From positions 149,680 through 213,679 of the forward strand of contig JAFZWM010000007.1 in the NCBI GenBank assembly GCA_017617315.1: 64,000 nt of DNA. The letters are read 5' to 3'. The notes under the pieces were generated by a model. The model was not told the DNA's origin. It saw nothing but the letters and a program-made list of their open reading frames with translations, and ran no database searches. Origin of the DNA: Bacteroidaceae bacterium (GTDB taxonomy: Bacteria; Bacteroidota; Bacteroidia; Bacteroidales; Bacteroidaceae). Positions 1 through 8,148 of this stretch are shown in pieces; the first letter of the stretch is position 1, and each line of letters begins with the position of its first letter. The translations under genes were made by a program, and so were the position numbers.

Positions 1-320
1 TTTTCTTGATTCATTTTTTAGTCTATTGAATTTGATTTGCAAATTTGCAAAAAAAAAAGTAGTTGAAAAACATTTTTATTAACTTTTTATGCTGTTGGAT
101 ATAAAAATGTAATTATGATGAATGGGGACATAAAAAAGAATGCAGCCATGTAAAATGGCTGCGTATTTGTGTGAATGTCGTTTTAAGCCTCACAATTTAT
201 GAGGTGGCATCCACGACTTTAATGCAGCAAACCTACAAGTAATTCGTTATCTGACAAAAATCTTAGTAGAGAAATATAGCCGGAAGATATCGGCTTTGCT
301 TTACAAAACTGGCAGAAAAG
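1..320. other. Intergenic region, no gene seen
   Basis: I see no open reading frame with coding character here. The stretch is AT-rich at its left end and holds one clear hairpin (142-162) and weaker ones, for example around 189-204 and 281-298. Part of it could be the 3' end of a transcript entering from the left or an unannotated small RNA, but the sequence alone does not decide this. Confidence 0.5.
131..162 (-). terminator. Hairpin with T-run on the minus strand
   Basis: GCAGCCAT (142-149) pairs with ATGGCTGC (155-162) around a 5-nt loop. Read on the minus strand the stem is followed by ATTCTTTTTT (131-140), the form of an intrinsic terminator. It could be a second stop for the RNase G transcript. 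Confidence 0.55.
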
Positions 321-356
321 AAAAAGGCCGCCTTCGGATGAAAGCAGCCTTTTTTC
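321..356 (-). terminator. Terminator of the RNase G gene
   Basis: The arms AAAAAGGC and GCCTTTTT, with a second inner stem CCTTC/GAAAG, form an imperfect hairpin directly beyond the stop codon of the minus-strand gene. The A-run on the left gives the U-tract in minus-strand RNA. Confidence 0.65.
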
Positions 357-372
357 TTTGTCTTTTTTTTCT

Positions 373-1947
373 TTACATAATTTCCGATTCTTCCCTCATG
401 TCGAGTTCCTCGCCATTCTCGTCGATGAATTCGTACTGTAAGAATGCTAATTCTTGTGAAGGAATTACTTTGAATCCGAAGCCGTACTTGAATTGCCATT
501 TTCTCTTTAGCGAGATGAAGCCTTGGTTTATGTAGGCGGCAATGTAAGGGTGTACGTATAGCTTGAACTTCTTTATTCCCAACTTATGAACCAGATAGTC
601 AATTTTACTCTCAATCATGTCGGTGAACAGGATAGACGACTTTATCGTGCCTTTTCCGTTGCAGGTAGGGCATGTCTCGTCTACCGTAACATCCATTGCA
701 GGGCGTACTCTCTGACGGGTTATCTGCATCAGACCGAACTTGCTAAGAGGCAGAATGTTATGGCGCGCGCGGTCTTTCTGCATGTTCTGACACATGCGCT
801 CATATAGTTTCTGTCTGTTCTCGGCTTGAGTCATATCGATGAAATCCACAACTATGATTCCACCCATATCTCTCAGTCTTAACTGTCGTGCAAGCTCGTC
901 GGCAGCACCAAGGTTTACGTCGAGGGCATTGGCTTCCTGTCCGTTTTCCGATTTCGAACGGTTTCCGCTGTTCACATCAACCACATGCAGAGCCTCTGTG
1001 TGCTCTATAATAAGGTATGCACCGTGCTTGTAGCTGATTGTCTTGCCAAAGGATGACTTTATTTGCTTTGTGATGGCGAAGTTGTCGAAGATAGGTAATT
1101 GCCCCGTGTAGAGCTTTACTATGTCGGTCTTTTCGGGTGCTATGATAGAAACATAGTCCTTTACTTCGTGGAACACTTTCTCGTCGTTTACATAGATGTT
1201 CTCGTACGAAGGGTTGAAAAGATCGCGCAGCAAGGCAACTGTACGGCTTGTCTCTTCGTGCACAAGCATAGGCGTTTTCTGTGCGCTCATACACTTGGCA
1301 AGTGCGTCTTCCCAATGTTTGAGCAGCATTTTAAGCTCTGCATCCAGTTCGGCGGCTCTTTTGCCTTCGGCAACGGTGCGTACGATAACGCCAAAGTTTT
1401 TTGGCTTTACGCTGTGTATAAGTTGCTTAAGACGGGCTCTTTCCTCGCCAGATTTTATCTTTGATGATACCGATACCTTGTCGTTGAAAGGTATCAGTAC
1501 AAGGTAGCGTCCTGCGAATGATATTTCGCATGTTAGTCGCGGACCTTTGGTAGAGATAGGCTCCTTTACAATCTGCACAAGAACCTCCTGTCCTTGCTGC
1601 AAAGTGTTCTGCACGCTTCCTCCCTTGTCGATGTCGGGCAGAACGGTAGCCTTTGAAATAGGGTAGAGTTTTTTGCGGTCGCTTAAAACCTGCTTCAAAT
1701 ATTTGGCGTGAGAGTTGAATTGAGGACCAAGGTCAAGATAGTGTAGGAATGCATCGCGTTCAAAGCCAACGTCGACGAAACATGCGTTCAGTCCCGGCAT
1801 CAGCTTGCGTATCTTTGCCAGATAGATGTTGCCTACAGAAAAAGAGGCTGCGCGGCCTTCCTTCTGGAACTCAACAAGGCACTTGTCTTCGAGTAGTGCT
1901 ATTGATATGTCTTTGGGGCGAACATCAACAAAAACTTCGCTTTTCAT
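373..1947 (-). CDS. rng: Ribonuclease G/E family endoribonuclease
   Basis: Single-strand-specific endoribonuclease of the RNase E/G family, acting in rRNA maturation and mRNA turnover in the cytoplasm. The 524 residues match RNase G length and lack the long C-terminal scaffold of RNase E. An S1-type RNA-binding domain sits near residues 35-125. The two catalytic aspartate motifs are visible as VVDVNSGNRSK (about 320) and VVDFIDM (about 366), and the zinc-link cysteines as CPTCNGKG (about 424). The ATG at 1947 gives the typical start MKSEVFVDV. It lies downstream of HU and a tiny basic protein on the same strand, but hairpins at 1997-2060 separate them, so it probably has its own promoter. Confidence 0.95.
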   Translation of the reverse strand: MKSEVFVDVRPKDISIALLEDKCLVEFQKEGRAASFSVGNIYLAKIRKLMPGLNACFVDVGFERDAFLHYLDLGPQFNSHAKYLKQVLSDRKKLYPISKATVLPDIDKGGSVQNTLQQGQEVLVQIVKEPISTKGPRLTCEISFAGRYLVLIPFNDKVSVSSKIKSGEERARLKQLIHSVKPKNFGVIVRTVAEGKRAAELDAELKMLLKHWEDALAKCMSAQKTPMLVHEETSRTVALLRDLFNPSYENIYVNDEKVFHEVKDYVSIIAPEKTDIVKLYTGQLPIFDNFAITKQIKSSFGKTISYKHGAYLIIEHTEALHVVDVNSGNRSKSENGQEANALDVNLGAADELARQLRLRDMGGIIVVDFIDMTQAENRQKLYERMCQNMQKDRARHNILPLSKFGLMQITRQRVRPAMDVTVDETCPTCNGKGTIKSSILFTDMIESKIDYLVHKLGIKKFKLYVHPYIAAYINQGFISLKRKWQFKYGFGFKVIPSQELAFLQYEFIDENGEELDMREESEIM

Positions 1948-1996
1948 TCTACAAACTGTTTAGTTAGTACTCAAAACTACTTGTCGACTTATAAAT

Positions 1997-2040
1997 AAAG
2001 AACAAACCTATAAGTTTCAGGGCTTACAAGTTTGTTCTTT
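1997..2040. terminator. Hairpin between RNase G and the small basic protein
   Basis: AAAGAACAAAC (1997-2007) is perfectly complementary to GTTTGTTCTTT (2030-2040), and a TAAG/CTTA pair lies inside the stem. It can stop transcripts from the HU side before rng. Confidence 0.6.
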
Positions 2041-2043
2041 TAT

Positions 2044-2060
2044 AAAGTCTGACAGACTTT
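2044..2060. terminator. Short hairpin just beyond the small basic gene
   Basis: AAAGTCT (2044-2050) and AGACTTT (2054-2060) form a perfect 7-bp stem with a 3-nt loop, eight bases beyond the stop codon of the 29-residue gene. It may protect the 3' end of that mRNA or help termination together with the larger hairpin at 1997-2040. Confidence 0.45.
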
Positions 2061-2068
2061 AGCGTTTT

Positions 2069-2158
2069 TTACTTGCTCTTATGTCTGTTCTTTCTTAGTC
2101 TTTTTTTACGCTTGTGTGTAGACATCTTGTGTCTTTTTTTCTTTTTTCCGCTTGGCAT
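2069..2158 (-). CDS. Tiny basic AURKAIP1/COX24-like ribosomal-type protein
   Basis: A 29-codon ORF starting MPSGKKKKRHKMSTHKRKK and ending NRHKSK. More than half of its residues are Lys, Arg or His. Near-identical 28-35-residue proteins are conserved across Bacteroidetes and are usually annotated as AURKAIP1/COX24-domain proteins, related to mitochondrial ribosomal protein mS38; binding to rRNA in the small subunit is therefore the likely role. Placement between HU and RNase G on the same strand is in keeping with an RNA-related function. The coding match is direct; the ribosomal assignment rests on family knowledge. Its size makes it easy for gene finders to miss. Confidence 0.75.
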   Translation of the reverse strand: MPSGKKKKRHKMSTHKRKKRLRKNRHKSK

Positions 2159-2218
2159 TGCTTAGAAATTTAAATGATTAATAATTTTGTTAACTAATTC
2201 TCTTATTCTATAGGACAA

Positions 2219-2488
2219 TTACTTATCGAGAGTAAATGCCTTAGATGGCTTGAACGATGCCACATCGTGCTCTGCAACGGTGATGGCTGTACCCTTTGAG
2301 ATGTTGCGGGCAATTTTCGCCTTGCGAGTCTTAACGACAAAACTGCCGAATCCACGAAGGTAAACATTTTCCTTATTGTTAAGTGATTCCTTAACCACAT
2401 CCATAAAGGCTTCAACAGAAGTTAGAACGGTTGTTTTATCGATACCAGTCTTCTTTGAAATTTCGCTTACGATATCTGCTTTAGTCAT
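2219..2488 (-). CDS. HU-family DNA-binding protein
   Basis: Histone-like nucleoid protein that bends DNA as a dimer. The classical HU layout is visible: helical dimerisation part MTKADIVSEISKKTGIDK, then the conserved GFGSF loop (VYLRGFGSFVVKTRKAK) and the DNA-binding arm NISKGTAITVAEH. I start at the ATG at 2488 (MTKADIV), which fits the family; an in-frame ATG five codons upstream (2503) would lie only about 10 nt from the expected transcription start. The -7 box TATATTTG is at 2527-2520 (minus strand). Two further HU-type genes occur in this window (42143 and 42422). Confidence 0.93.
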   Translation of the reverse strand: MTKADIVSEISKKTGIDKTTVLTSVEAFMDVVKESLNNKENVYLRGFGSFVVKTRKAKIARNISKGTAITVAEHDVASFKPSKAFTLDK

Positions 2489-2519
2489 ATCTAAATTATA
2501 CAATTATTACTTTCGGAGT

Positions 2520-2528
2520 GCAAATATA
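2520..2528 (-). promoter_or_regulatory. Probable -7 promoter box for HU
   Basis: Minus-strand TATATTTGC matches the Bacteroidetes -7 consensus TAnnTTTG followed by C. A good TTTG -33 element at 19-21 nt is not present (TTTC instead), so strength is uncertain. Confidence 0.5.
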
Positions 2529-2622
2529 GTGCTTTTCGTCAAACCACGAAAATAAAATCACAAAAAAGTTGATTAAATGGCTAAATATTAGCATCGTAGT
2601 TGTTTTTGTTGTCAAAATACAT

Positions 2623-2630
2623 TATATTTG
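2623..2630 (+). promoter_or_regulatory. Probable -7 promoter box for ssb
   Basis: TATATTTG followed by CG, 43 nt before the ssb start, with GTTG 20 nt upstream (2599-2602) as a near-consensus -33 element. It is divergent from the HU promoter. Confidence 0.6.
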
Positions 2631-2672
2631 CGCTGCTATATAAAATATTGATAAACTTAAATTAAAGTATTT

Positions 2673-3104
2673 ATGTCATTAAACAAGGTCATGCTGATTG
2701 GCAACTTGGGACGCGATCCTGAAATAAGATATGTGATGCAAGACGTGCCGGTTGCAACATTCACGGTGGCTACGACCGAAAAGGGCTACCGACTTGCCAA
2801 TGGTACAGAAGTTCCGGATCAGACAGAATGGCACAACGTAGTGCTGTGGAGAGGTCTGGCAAAAATCGCCGAGCAATATCTGCACAAGGGCGATAAGGTT
2901 TATATCGAAGGTAAAATAAAAACGCGCACATACGACGACAAGAACGGCGTGCAGAAGCGTGTGACAGAGATTATTGCCGACAATATGGAATTGTTGGGAG
3001 GAGTACGACGCCCAGAACAGGCGGTTGCTGCTCCTGTTGCGGCACAGCAGCCTGCGGCTCAGCCGGAGGCACAGACATCGGCCGATGATCAGGTGCCGTT
3101 TTGA
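2673..3104 (+). CDS. ssb: Single-stranded DNA-binding protein
   Basis: Binds single-stranded DNA during replication, repair and recombination, normally as a tetramer. The OB fold covers about residues 1-105, starting MSLNKVMLIGNLGRDPEIRY, with the conserved TEWHNVVLW segment. A Pro/Ala/Gln-rich flexible tail follows and ends in the acidic partner-binding tip DDQVPF, which recruits replication and repair proteins. The length of 143 is usual for Bacteroidales. The gene has its own promoter and is followed 23 nt later by gldE on the same strand, a neighbourhood often seen in this phylum. Confidence 0.97.
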   Translation: MSLNKVMLIGNLGRDPEIRYVMQDVPVATFTVATTEKGYRLANGTEVPDQTEWHNVVLWRGLAKIAEQYLHKGDKVYIEGKIKTRTYDDKNGVQKRVTEIIADNMELLGGVRRPEQAVAAPVAAQQPAAQPEAQTSADDQVPF

Positions 3105-3127
3105 TTGTTGAACTAAATTGATTTTAA

Positions 3128-4486
3128 TTGGACTCCGAATCTTTTTTACAGATTTTTAGTAACATAAGCCTGACTACTCCTTCACTTGGAGTAGTCATTG
3201 CTATGATTATAACTTTGATGCTGCTGTTCATGTCGGGATTTGTCAGCGCATCGGAAATAGCGTTCTTCTCTTTAGCCCCGACAGACCTTAATAAAATAGA
3301 AGAAGGCGACAGTTCTACCGACAAGAGGATAATCACGCTGCGCTCAGACTCCGAGCGATTGCTTGCAACCATTCTTATTGCAAACAATTTTGTTAATGTG
3401 CTGATTATCATGTTGTGCAACTACATCATCTCGTGCGTCCTGCATTTTGGCGTAGGTTCAGAAATTGCCGAGTTTGTGTTCACAACGGTCATTCTCACAT
3501 TCTTGCTGCTTCTTTTTGGCGAGATAATGCCAAAGATTTATTCGGCTCAGCACACGCTTTCGTTCTGCCGTATAGCCGCGCCTGCAATCTCGCTTCTGCG
3601 CACGGTTTTCTATCCGTTCTCATCGCTTTTGGTTCATTCTTCGTTCATTGCCGAGAAGGTGGCTTCGAAAGAATCTCATTCAATAAGCGTTGAAGAACTC
3701 GACCAAGCGCTCGAACTTACCGACAAAAAGGAGATTGCCGAGGAGCGAAACATGCTGAAAGGCATCATCAGATTTGGCGACGAAACGGTGAAGGAAGTTC
3801 TTACGTCCCGTCTTGATGTGGTAGATATCGAGATGAGTACGCCGTTCAACGAGGTTTTGAAGTGCATCGTCGAGAATAACTATTCGCGCATCCCAGTCTA
3901 TCTTGGCAACAAGGATAATATAAAAGGTGTGCTTTACATCAAGGATTTGCTTCCGCATCTTGGAAAGCCAAACAATTTCAGATGGCAGTCGCTAATCCGT
4001 CCGCCGTTCTTCGTGCCGGATACAAAGAAAATTGACGATTTGCTGCGCGATTTTCAGGCAAACAAGGTTCATATCGCCATTGTTGTTGACGAGTTTGGCG
4101 GAACAAGCGGAATCGTTACGATGGAAGACATTATCGAGGAAATTGTTGGCGAGATAAACGACGAGTACGACGAGGATAATGCTCCATTCGTAAAGATAAA
4201 AGAGAATGTCTACATCTTCGAGGCAAAGGTAATGCTTTCTGATTTTTACCGAATTTTGAAGCTCGACGATGATATCTTTGAGGATGCCGAGGGTGATGCC
4301 GACACGCTTGCCGGTTTGCTTCTTGAACTGAAGGGCGAGTTTCCGAAGGTTCACGAAGTCATCTCGTACAAGAATTTCGATTTTGAGATTCTTGAAATGA
4401 ACGACAGGCGTATTTTAAAGGTGAAGGTAACCATAAAATCGGCTGCTGAGGACAACAAACCTAAAAAAGAGGAGGCTAAGGCTTGA
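3128..4486 (+). CDS. gldE: GldE-like CNNM/HlyC-CorC membrane protein
   Basis: Integral membrane protein of the CNNM (DUF21) type with a cytoplasmic CBS pair (about residues 205-335, including VLTSRLDVVDIEMSTPFNEV) and a C-terminal CorC/HlyC transporter-associated domain (about 345-430). Family members have been linked to cation (Mg/Co) transport, and in gliding Bacteroidetes GldE supports assembly of the gliding/type IX secretion apparatus. The start codon appears to be TTG at 3128 (MDSESFLQIF), matching the N-terminus of homologues; no ATG in frame precedes the first membrane helix. The stop codon overlaps the next gene by four bases (ATGA), so translation of the two is probably coupled. Confidence 0.88.
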   Translation: MDSESFLQIFSNISLTTPSLGVVIAMIITLMLLFMSGFVSASEIAFFSLAPTDLNKIEEGDSSTDKRIITLRSDSERLLATILIANNFVNVLIIMLCNYIISCVLHFGVGSEIAEFVFTTVILTFLLLLFGEIMPKIYSAQHTLSFCRIAAPAISLLRTVFYPFSSLLVHSSFIAEKVASKESHSISVEELDQALELTDKKEIAEERNMLKGIIRFGDETVKEVLTSRLDVVDIEMSTPFNEVLKCIVENNYSRIPVYLGNKDNIKGVLYIKDLLPHLGKPNNFRWQSLIRPPFFVPDTKKIDDLLRDFQANKVHIAIVVDEFGGTSGIVTMEDIIEEIVGEINDEYDEDNAPFVKIKENVYIFEAKVMLSDFYRILKLDDDIFEDAEGDADTLAGLLLELKGEFPKVHEVISYKNFDFEILEMNDRRILKVKVTIKSAAEDNKPKKEEAKA

Positions 4487-5178
4487 TGACTTTTTCTGAT
4501 TGGAGGGTTGAACGCAGTCGTTATGTCGAAGGCCAACATTATCTTGCCGCCGACTGCGGTGATGTGAAAGTCTATGCCATCAAGTTGAGCGAAACGCTCG
4601 ACTCGATGCTCGACTGTCTGCCAAACAAGGCGCGCTATCTTGAGAAAATTGCAAAGTTCAAGGCTTCGGGGCGAAAACTCGAATGGGTTGGCGTTCGCTA
4701 TCTTCTCTATCTTGTCCGCGGTTTTGACGAGGAGATTGAATATAAAGAAAACGGCTCTCCAATATTCAGACAATCAGAAACTTATATTTCAATAACCCAT
4801 TCGAAAGGATGGGCTTCGGTTGCATTGTGCAATGAGCATCCGATAGGCTTGGACATGGAAAAGAAGTCTCCGCAGGCTTTCAGAATCCACACGCATTATA
4901 TGGACTCAGATGAGCCTTTGTGGACTGATAGTCAGCATCTTCTTGAAAATTCGTCGCTTGCCGTATGGTCGGGCAAGGAAGCAGTTTACAAACTCCTCGA
5001 CAAAGAAGGTGTCGATTTCAAAAAACAAATGAAAGTCGTTGGCTATCATCAGACTGACGGAGCGTTTACCGATGGTTTCATGGTGATGAAACAATCAGTA
5101 AACGAGGCTTTTGCCGATAGTCTGAAAGTATATTATCATTTTGCCGACGAGTATGTTATAACCTTGGCTGTGCCTTGA
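4483..5178 (+). CDS. 4'-phosphopantetheinyl transferase family protein
   Basis: Transfers 4'-phosphopantetheine from CoA to a carrier-protein serine. The Sfp/HetI-type signature is present: ISITHSKGWASVAL, the Mg-binding IGLDMEKKS (about residue 121) and WSGKEAVYKLLD (about 160). The length of 231 agrees with this family rather than with the short AcpS. Two ATGs are adjacent (4483 and 4486); the first overlaps the gldE stop. The natural acyl-carrier substrate is not evident from the surroundings. Gene order gldE-PPTase is common in Bacteroidales. It converges with ansA with no spacer at all (5178/5179). Confidence 0.9.
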   Translation: MMTFSDWRVERSRYVEGQHYLAADCGDVKVYAIKLSETLDSMLDCLPNKARYLEKIAKFKASGRKLEWVGVRYLLYLVRGFDEEIEYKENGSPIFRQSETYISITHSKGWASVALCNEHPIGLDMEKKSPQAFRIHTHYMDSDEPLWTDSQHLLENSSLAVWSGKEAVYKLLDKEGVDFKKQMKVVGYHQTDGAFTDGFMVMKQSVNEAFADSLKVYYHFADEYVITLAVP

Positions 5179-6219
5179 TTATTCGGTAATCTCGCCGCAG
5201 ATTGACTGCGTCATCATTTCTCTCACTTCGGCTGGCGACATGCCGTGCCCGAGCAAGAACATCAGTTTTGTTATTGTTGCCTCGAGCGTGCAGTCATGCC
5301 CACTCACAACGCCTGCTTCGAGCAGTTGAACGCCAGTCTGATAGCGGTCCATCTCAACGTTTCCGGCAAGGCATTGGCTTATGTTTACCGCGACAATTCC
5401 GTTGTCAACGGCATATTTCAGGCAATTAACGAGCCATTCCTTCTGCGGAGCATTACCCGAGCCGAACGAGCGCAAAACGATGGCGTGAACCGTATTGCTT
5501 GTAACAACCTGTCTGATTATGTTTTCCTGAATTCCCGGAAAAAGCGTAAGCACGATTACGTTCGAGTCGTAGACATAATGCGGGTTGAGCGGTTTGTTGC
5601 TTGGCTTTCTTATCAGAGATTCGTTGTAGTTTATGTGAATTCCGGCAGTTGCAATGACGGGGTAGTTGTAAGAGCAGAAGGCTGAGAAATTCTCGGCGTT
5701 TATTTTCGTGGTGCGGTTGCCGCGCATCAGTTTGTTGTCGAAGTAGATGCACACTTCCGGAACCATCGGCGTTCCGTCGGCATGCTTTGCAACTGCAATC
5801 TCGATGCTTGTTATCAGATTTTCCTTTCCGTCGGTTCTGAGCTGACCTATTGGAAGTTGGCTTCCCGTAAGGATTACAGGCTTTGACAGATTTTCGAGCA
5901 TGAAACTGAGGGCTGAAGCCGTGTAGGCCATCGTGTCCGTTCCGTGAAGAATCACGAAACCGTCGTACAAATTGTAATTGTAGGTGATTATCTGCACTAT
6001 TTTCGACCAAATCTGTGGCTCCATGTCCGACGAGTCGATTGGCGGGTCGAACTGATACGTCCTGATTCTGTAATTAAATCTTTTCAGTTCCGGGACTTGT
6101 TCGGCAAGATAGTCGAACTTGAAACTCTCGAGAGCCCCTGTTTCGGGGTTCTCAATCATTCCAATCGTTCCGCCTGTATAAATCAGCAAGACCGATGGTG
6201 TATGTGTTGTGATAAGCAT
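5179..6219 (-). CDS. ansA: Type I L-asparaginase
   Basis: Hydrolyses L-asparagine to aspartate and ammonia; lack of a signal peptide indicates the cytoplasmic type I enzyme. Both catalytic threonine motifs are intact: LLIYTGGTIGMIENP near the N-terminus and LHGTDTMAYTASAL (about residue 90), followed by the lysine-bearing RTDGKENL (about 127). The 346 residues are normal for the family. It lies 18 nt downstream of a ThrE-type transporter gene and probably shares its transcript with luxS upstream. The plus strand opposite carries a long ORF (5944-7338), which I regard as a shadow. Confidence 0.95.
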   Translation of the reverse strand: MLITTHTPSVLLIYTGGTIGMIENPETGALESFKFDYLAEQVPELKRFNYRIRTYQFDPPIDSSDMEPQIWSKIVQIITYNYNLYDGFVILHGTDTMAYTASALSFMLENLSKPVILTGSQLPIGQLRTDGKENLITSIEIAVAKHADGTPMVPEVCIYFDNKLMRGNRTTKINAENFSAFCSYNYPVIATAGIHINYNESLIRKPSNKPLNPHYVYDSNVIVLTLFPGIQENIIRQVVTSNTVHAIVLRSFGSGNAPQKEWLVNCLKYAVDNGIVAVNISQCLAGNVEMDRYQTGVQLLEAGVVSGHDCTLEATITKLMFLLGHGMSPAEVREMMTQSICGEITE

Positions 6220-6237
6220 AGTTTTCTTGTTTTTGTG

Positions 6238-7458
6238 TTATTTTGTCTTTTTACGTTTGAAGATTTGCCGTCGCATCTCCGTAATTATTATTATTCCGAA
6301 GACGATAGAGAATGTGAGCTTTACCGCCTCGAATCCGCTTGCGAGAGCCGCCGTGAAGTGGTCGCTCACGATGTTGTAGCTTGTCCAGAAGATGCCTGCT
6401 CCCGGAACGAGCGGGAATATTCCGCAGATGAGGAAGACGATGACCGGACAGCCCAGTCTGAACGCATAGAAGTAGGCCGAGATAACTACCGCCATTGTAG
6501 CAAACAGAGCCGATTCTACCGTGCTTGCGCCAGCGAATCTAAGCATCGCCAGATTTACAATCCAGCCGGCAGTTCCGCATATGGCGCATGGAACATAATA
6601 TTTGCGCGGAACGCCGTAGAGAACGCCGAATGCTGCTGTTCCGACGAAAGCCGACAGAATCTGTATAGGCCAAGTCGCCGTAATGGGGTCAATCAGAGTG
6701 CCGTTAAGCTGAATCATATAGCCTTCAATGTGGCTGTGTACCAGAAACGTGATACACACGCCGACTGCTATACAGAGAAAAACCATGCTCGCATCAAGCA
6801 TTCGGGTTGCGCCGGCAATGTAGTCCTCGGCTCCGAGGTCGCGTATTCCGTTTGTGAAGGCGACTCCCGGAATCAGCGGAATTATTGCGCCGATAAGAAT
6901 GTTGTCGAGGTGTCCGATTCCGAGTTTATAGCACATAATGCTGAAAATCGTAACCAAGATGCCTCCGACAAGGTTGCCCGTTACTTTCGAGAAGCACGGC
7001 ATGCTTACGTAGAGCACAAAGAACCACAGAAGCACTCCCGAGACGAGCGAAAGGGCACAGTCAGCCAATCCGCCGCCGAAGATGGCGCAGAAAGCGGCCG
7101 AACCGAGTGCCGAGCCCAGAATCTGCTCCCAAACAGGGTGGGGCGGAATGCCCCTTATCTGATTGAGCTTTTCGTGAGCCTCCTCGATTGTGTACATTCC
7201 GGCTTCGATGTCTCTCGACAGTTGGTTAACCTCAATAACCTTGTCGAGCTGCGAGCCGTGAATCGGTATGAATTCAACATTTGCATAGCCTTTTCCGGTG
7301 GTGAAAATTCCGTTGCAAAGCACAAAGAATTTTCGTGAATCTGCACCGAAACTCGATGCTATTCTCTCCATCACCTCCTCAACACGCGAAATCTCAGCAC
7401 CGTTCTCAAGCATTATATGACCAGCTTGGCTGGCTATGTCTAATGCGTTCAATTCCAT
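6238..7458 (-). CDS. Threonine/serine exporter family protein (ThrE-like)
   Basis: Inner-membrane protein with an N-terminal ThrE (DUF1212) domain and a C-terminal ThrE-2 (DUF3815) domain in one 406-residue chain. The start MELNALDIASQAGHIMLENGAEISRVEE and the GYANVEFIPIHGSQ region are typical of the cytoplasmic part; about ten hydrophobic segments follow. In Corynebacterium the family exports threonine and serine. The gene has only 26 nt to luxS upstream and 18 nt to ansA downstream, suggesting a three-gene unit concerned with amino-acid and activated-methyl-cycle metabolites; the exported substrate here is not proven. Confidence 0.88.
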   Translation of the reverse strand: MELNALDIASQAGHIMLENGAEISRVEEVMERIASSFGADSRKFFVLCNGIFTTGKGYANVEFIPIHGSQLDKVIEVNQLSRDIEAGMYTIEEAHEKLNQIRGIPPHPVWEQILGSALGSAAFCAIFGGGLADCALSLVSGVLLWFFVLYVSMPCFSKVTGNLVGGILVTIFSIMCYKLGIGHLDNILIGAIIPLIPGVAFTNGIRDLGAEDYIAGATRMLDASMVFLCIAVGVCITFLVHSHIEGYMIQLNGTLIDPITATWPIQILSAFVGTAAFGVLYGVPRKYYVPCAICGTAGWIVNLAMLRFAGASTVESALFATMAVVISAYFYAFRLGCPVIVFLICGIFPLVPGAGIFWTSYNIVSDHFTAALASGFEAVKLTFSIVFGIIIITEMRRQIFKRKKTK

Positions 7459-7484
7459 TTTACGTTATAATATAAAAAGCGTTG

Positions 7485-8009
7485 TTATGCGTCGAAGAAT
7501 TGCAGACCGTTGTTGTCGGTTGGTCGCTCAACTCCCGGATATACGCAGCAGAATTCGTTTTTCAGACGCTGAACATATCTCTTGGCTTCCCATTTTGCCA
7601 TCGGAAGGTCGTGCATCAGATAGTTTCCGCATGTTGCAGCCGTTGTTCCTGGAACGGCGTTCTGCTTGTCGTCGTAGTCGGCTACATACTGGAATGCCTC
7701 AATCATCAGACTGCGAATCTGCTCGCAAGGATAGTTGCCTTTCAGGATGAGATAGTTTCCGGTTAGGCATCCCATTGGTCCCCAGTAGATTACGTTGTCC
7801 TTCCATTCGTCGTTGTTGCGAAGGTATGTTGCAACAATGTGCTCGATGGTGTGGATGGCGGCTGGTGCGAGAGCCGGTTCTTGGTTCGGGCCAGTCATTC
7901 GGATGTCGTATGTAGTAATGAATTCGTTTCCTACTGAATCTTGTCTTGAGATGTAGATTCCCGGGCGCAAGTTGGTGTGATCAACCGCAAAACTTGGTAT
8001 TGTCTCCAT
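7485..8009 (-). CDS. luxS: S-ribosylhomocysteine lyase (AI-2 synthase)
   Basis: Cleaves S-ribosylhomocysteine to homocysteine and DPD, the precursor of autoinducer-2, in the activated methyl cycle. The metal-binding HTIEH motif is at about residues 53-57, the catalytic cysteine in MGCLTG at about 80, and the CGNYLMHDLPMAK block lies in the C-terminal third. At 174 residues it is somewhat longer than the E. coli enzyme but standard for Bacteroidales. First gene of a likely luxS-thrE-ansA unit, with a -7 box TACTTTTG at 8068-8061. Confidence 0.97.
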   Translation of the reverse strand: METIPSFAVDHTNLRPGIYISRQDSVGNEFITTYDIRMTGPNQEPALAPAAIHTIEHIVATYLRNNDEWKDNVIYWGPMGCLTGNYLILKGNYPCEQIRSLMIEAFQYVADYDDKQNAVPGTTAATCGNYLMHDLPMAKWEAKRYVQRLKNEFCCVYPGVERPTDNNGLQFFDA

Positions 8010-8060
8010 TATTTCAATAAAATTTTGTTTAAATATGCGTTTCTTTTACAAATATTTGTG

Positions 8061-8068
8061 CAAAAGTA
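8061..8068 (-). promoter_or_regulatory. Probable -7 promoter box for luxS
   Basis: Minus-strand TACTTTTG followed by CAC, about 52 nt before the luxS ATG. GTTG lies 21 nt upstream as a weak -33 element. Confidence 0.5.
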
Positions 8069-8148
8069 AAAAAAATATTTGTTTTGCTGCAACGTTACAA
8101 TATAGTTGTTGCGTCTAATGCACAGAAAACATAAAAAAAATATATAAC

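Noticed and set aside
5944..7338. 464-codon ORF on the plus strand
   Set aside because: It lies exactly opposite ansA and the ThrE-type gene, both with clear family motifs; its translation is rich in Arg, Cys and His with no recognisable domain, as expected of an antisense shadow.
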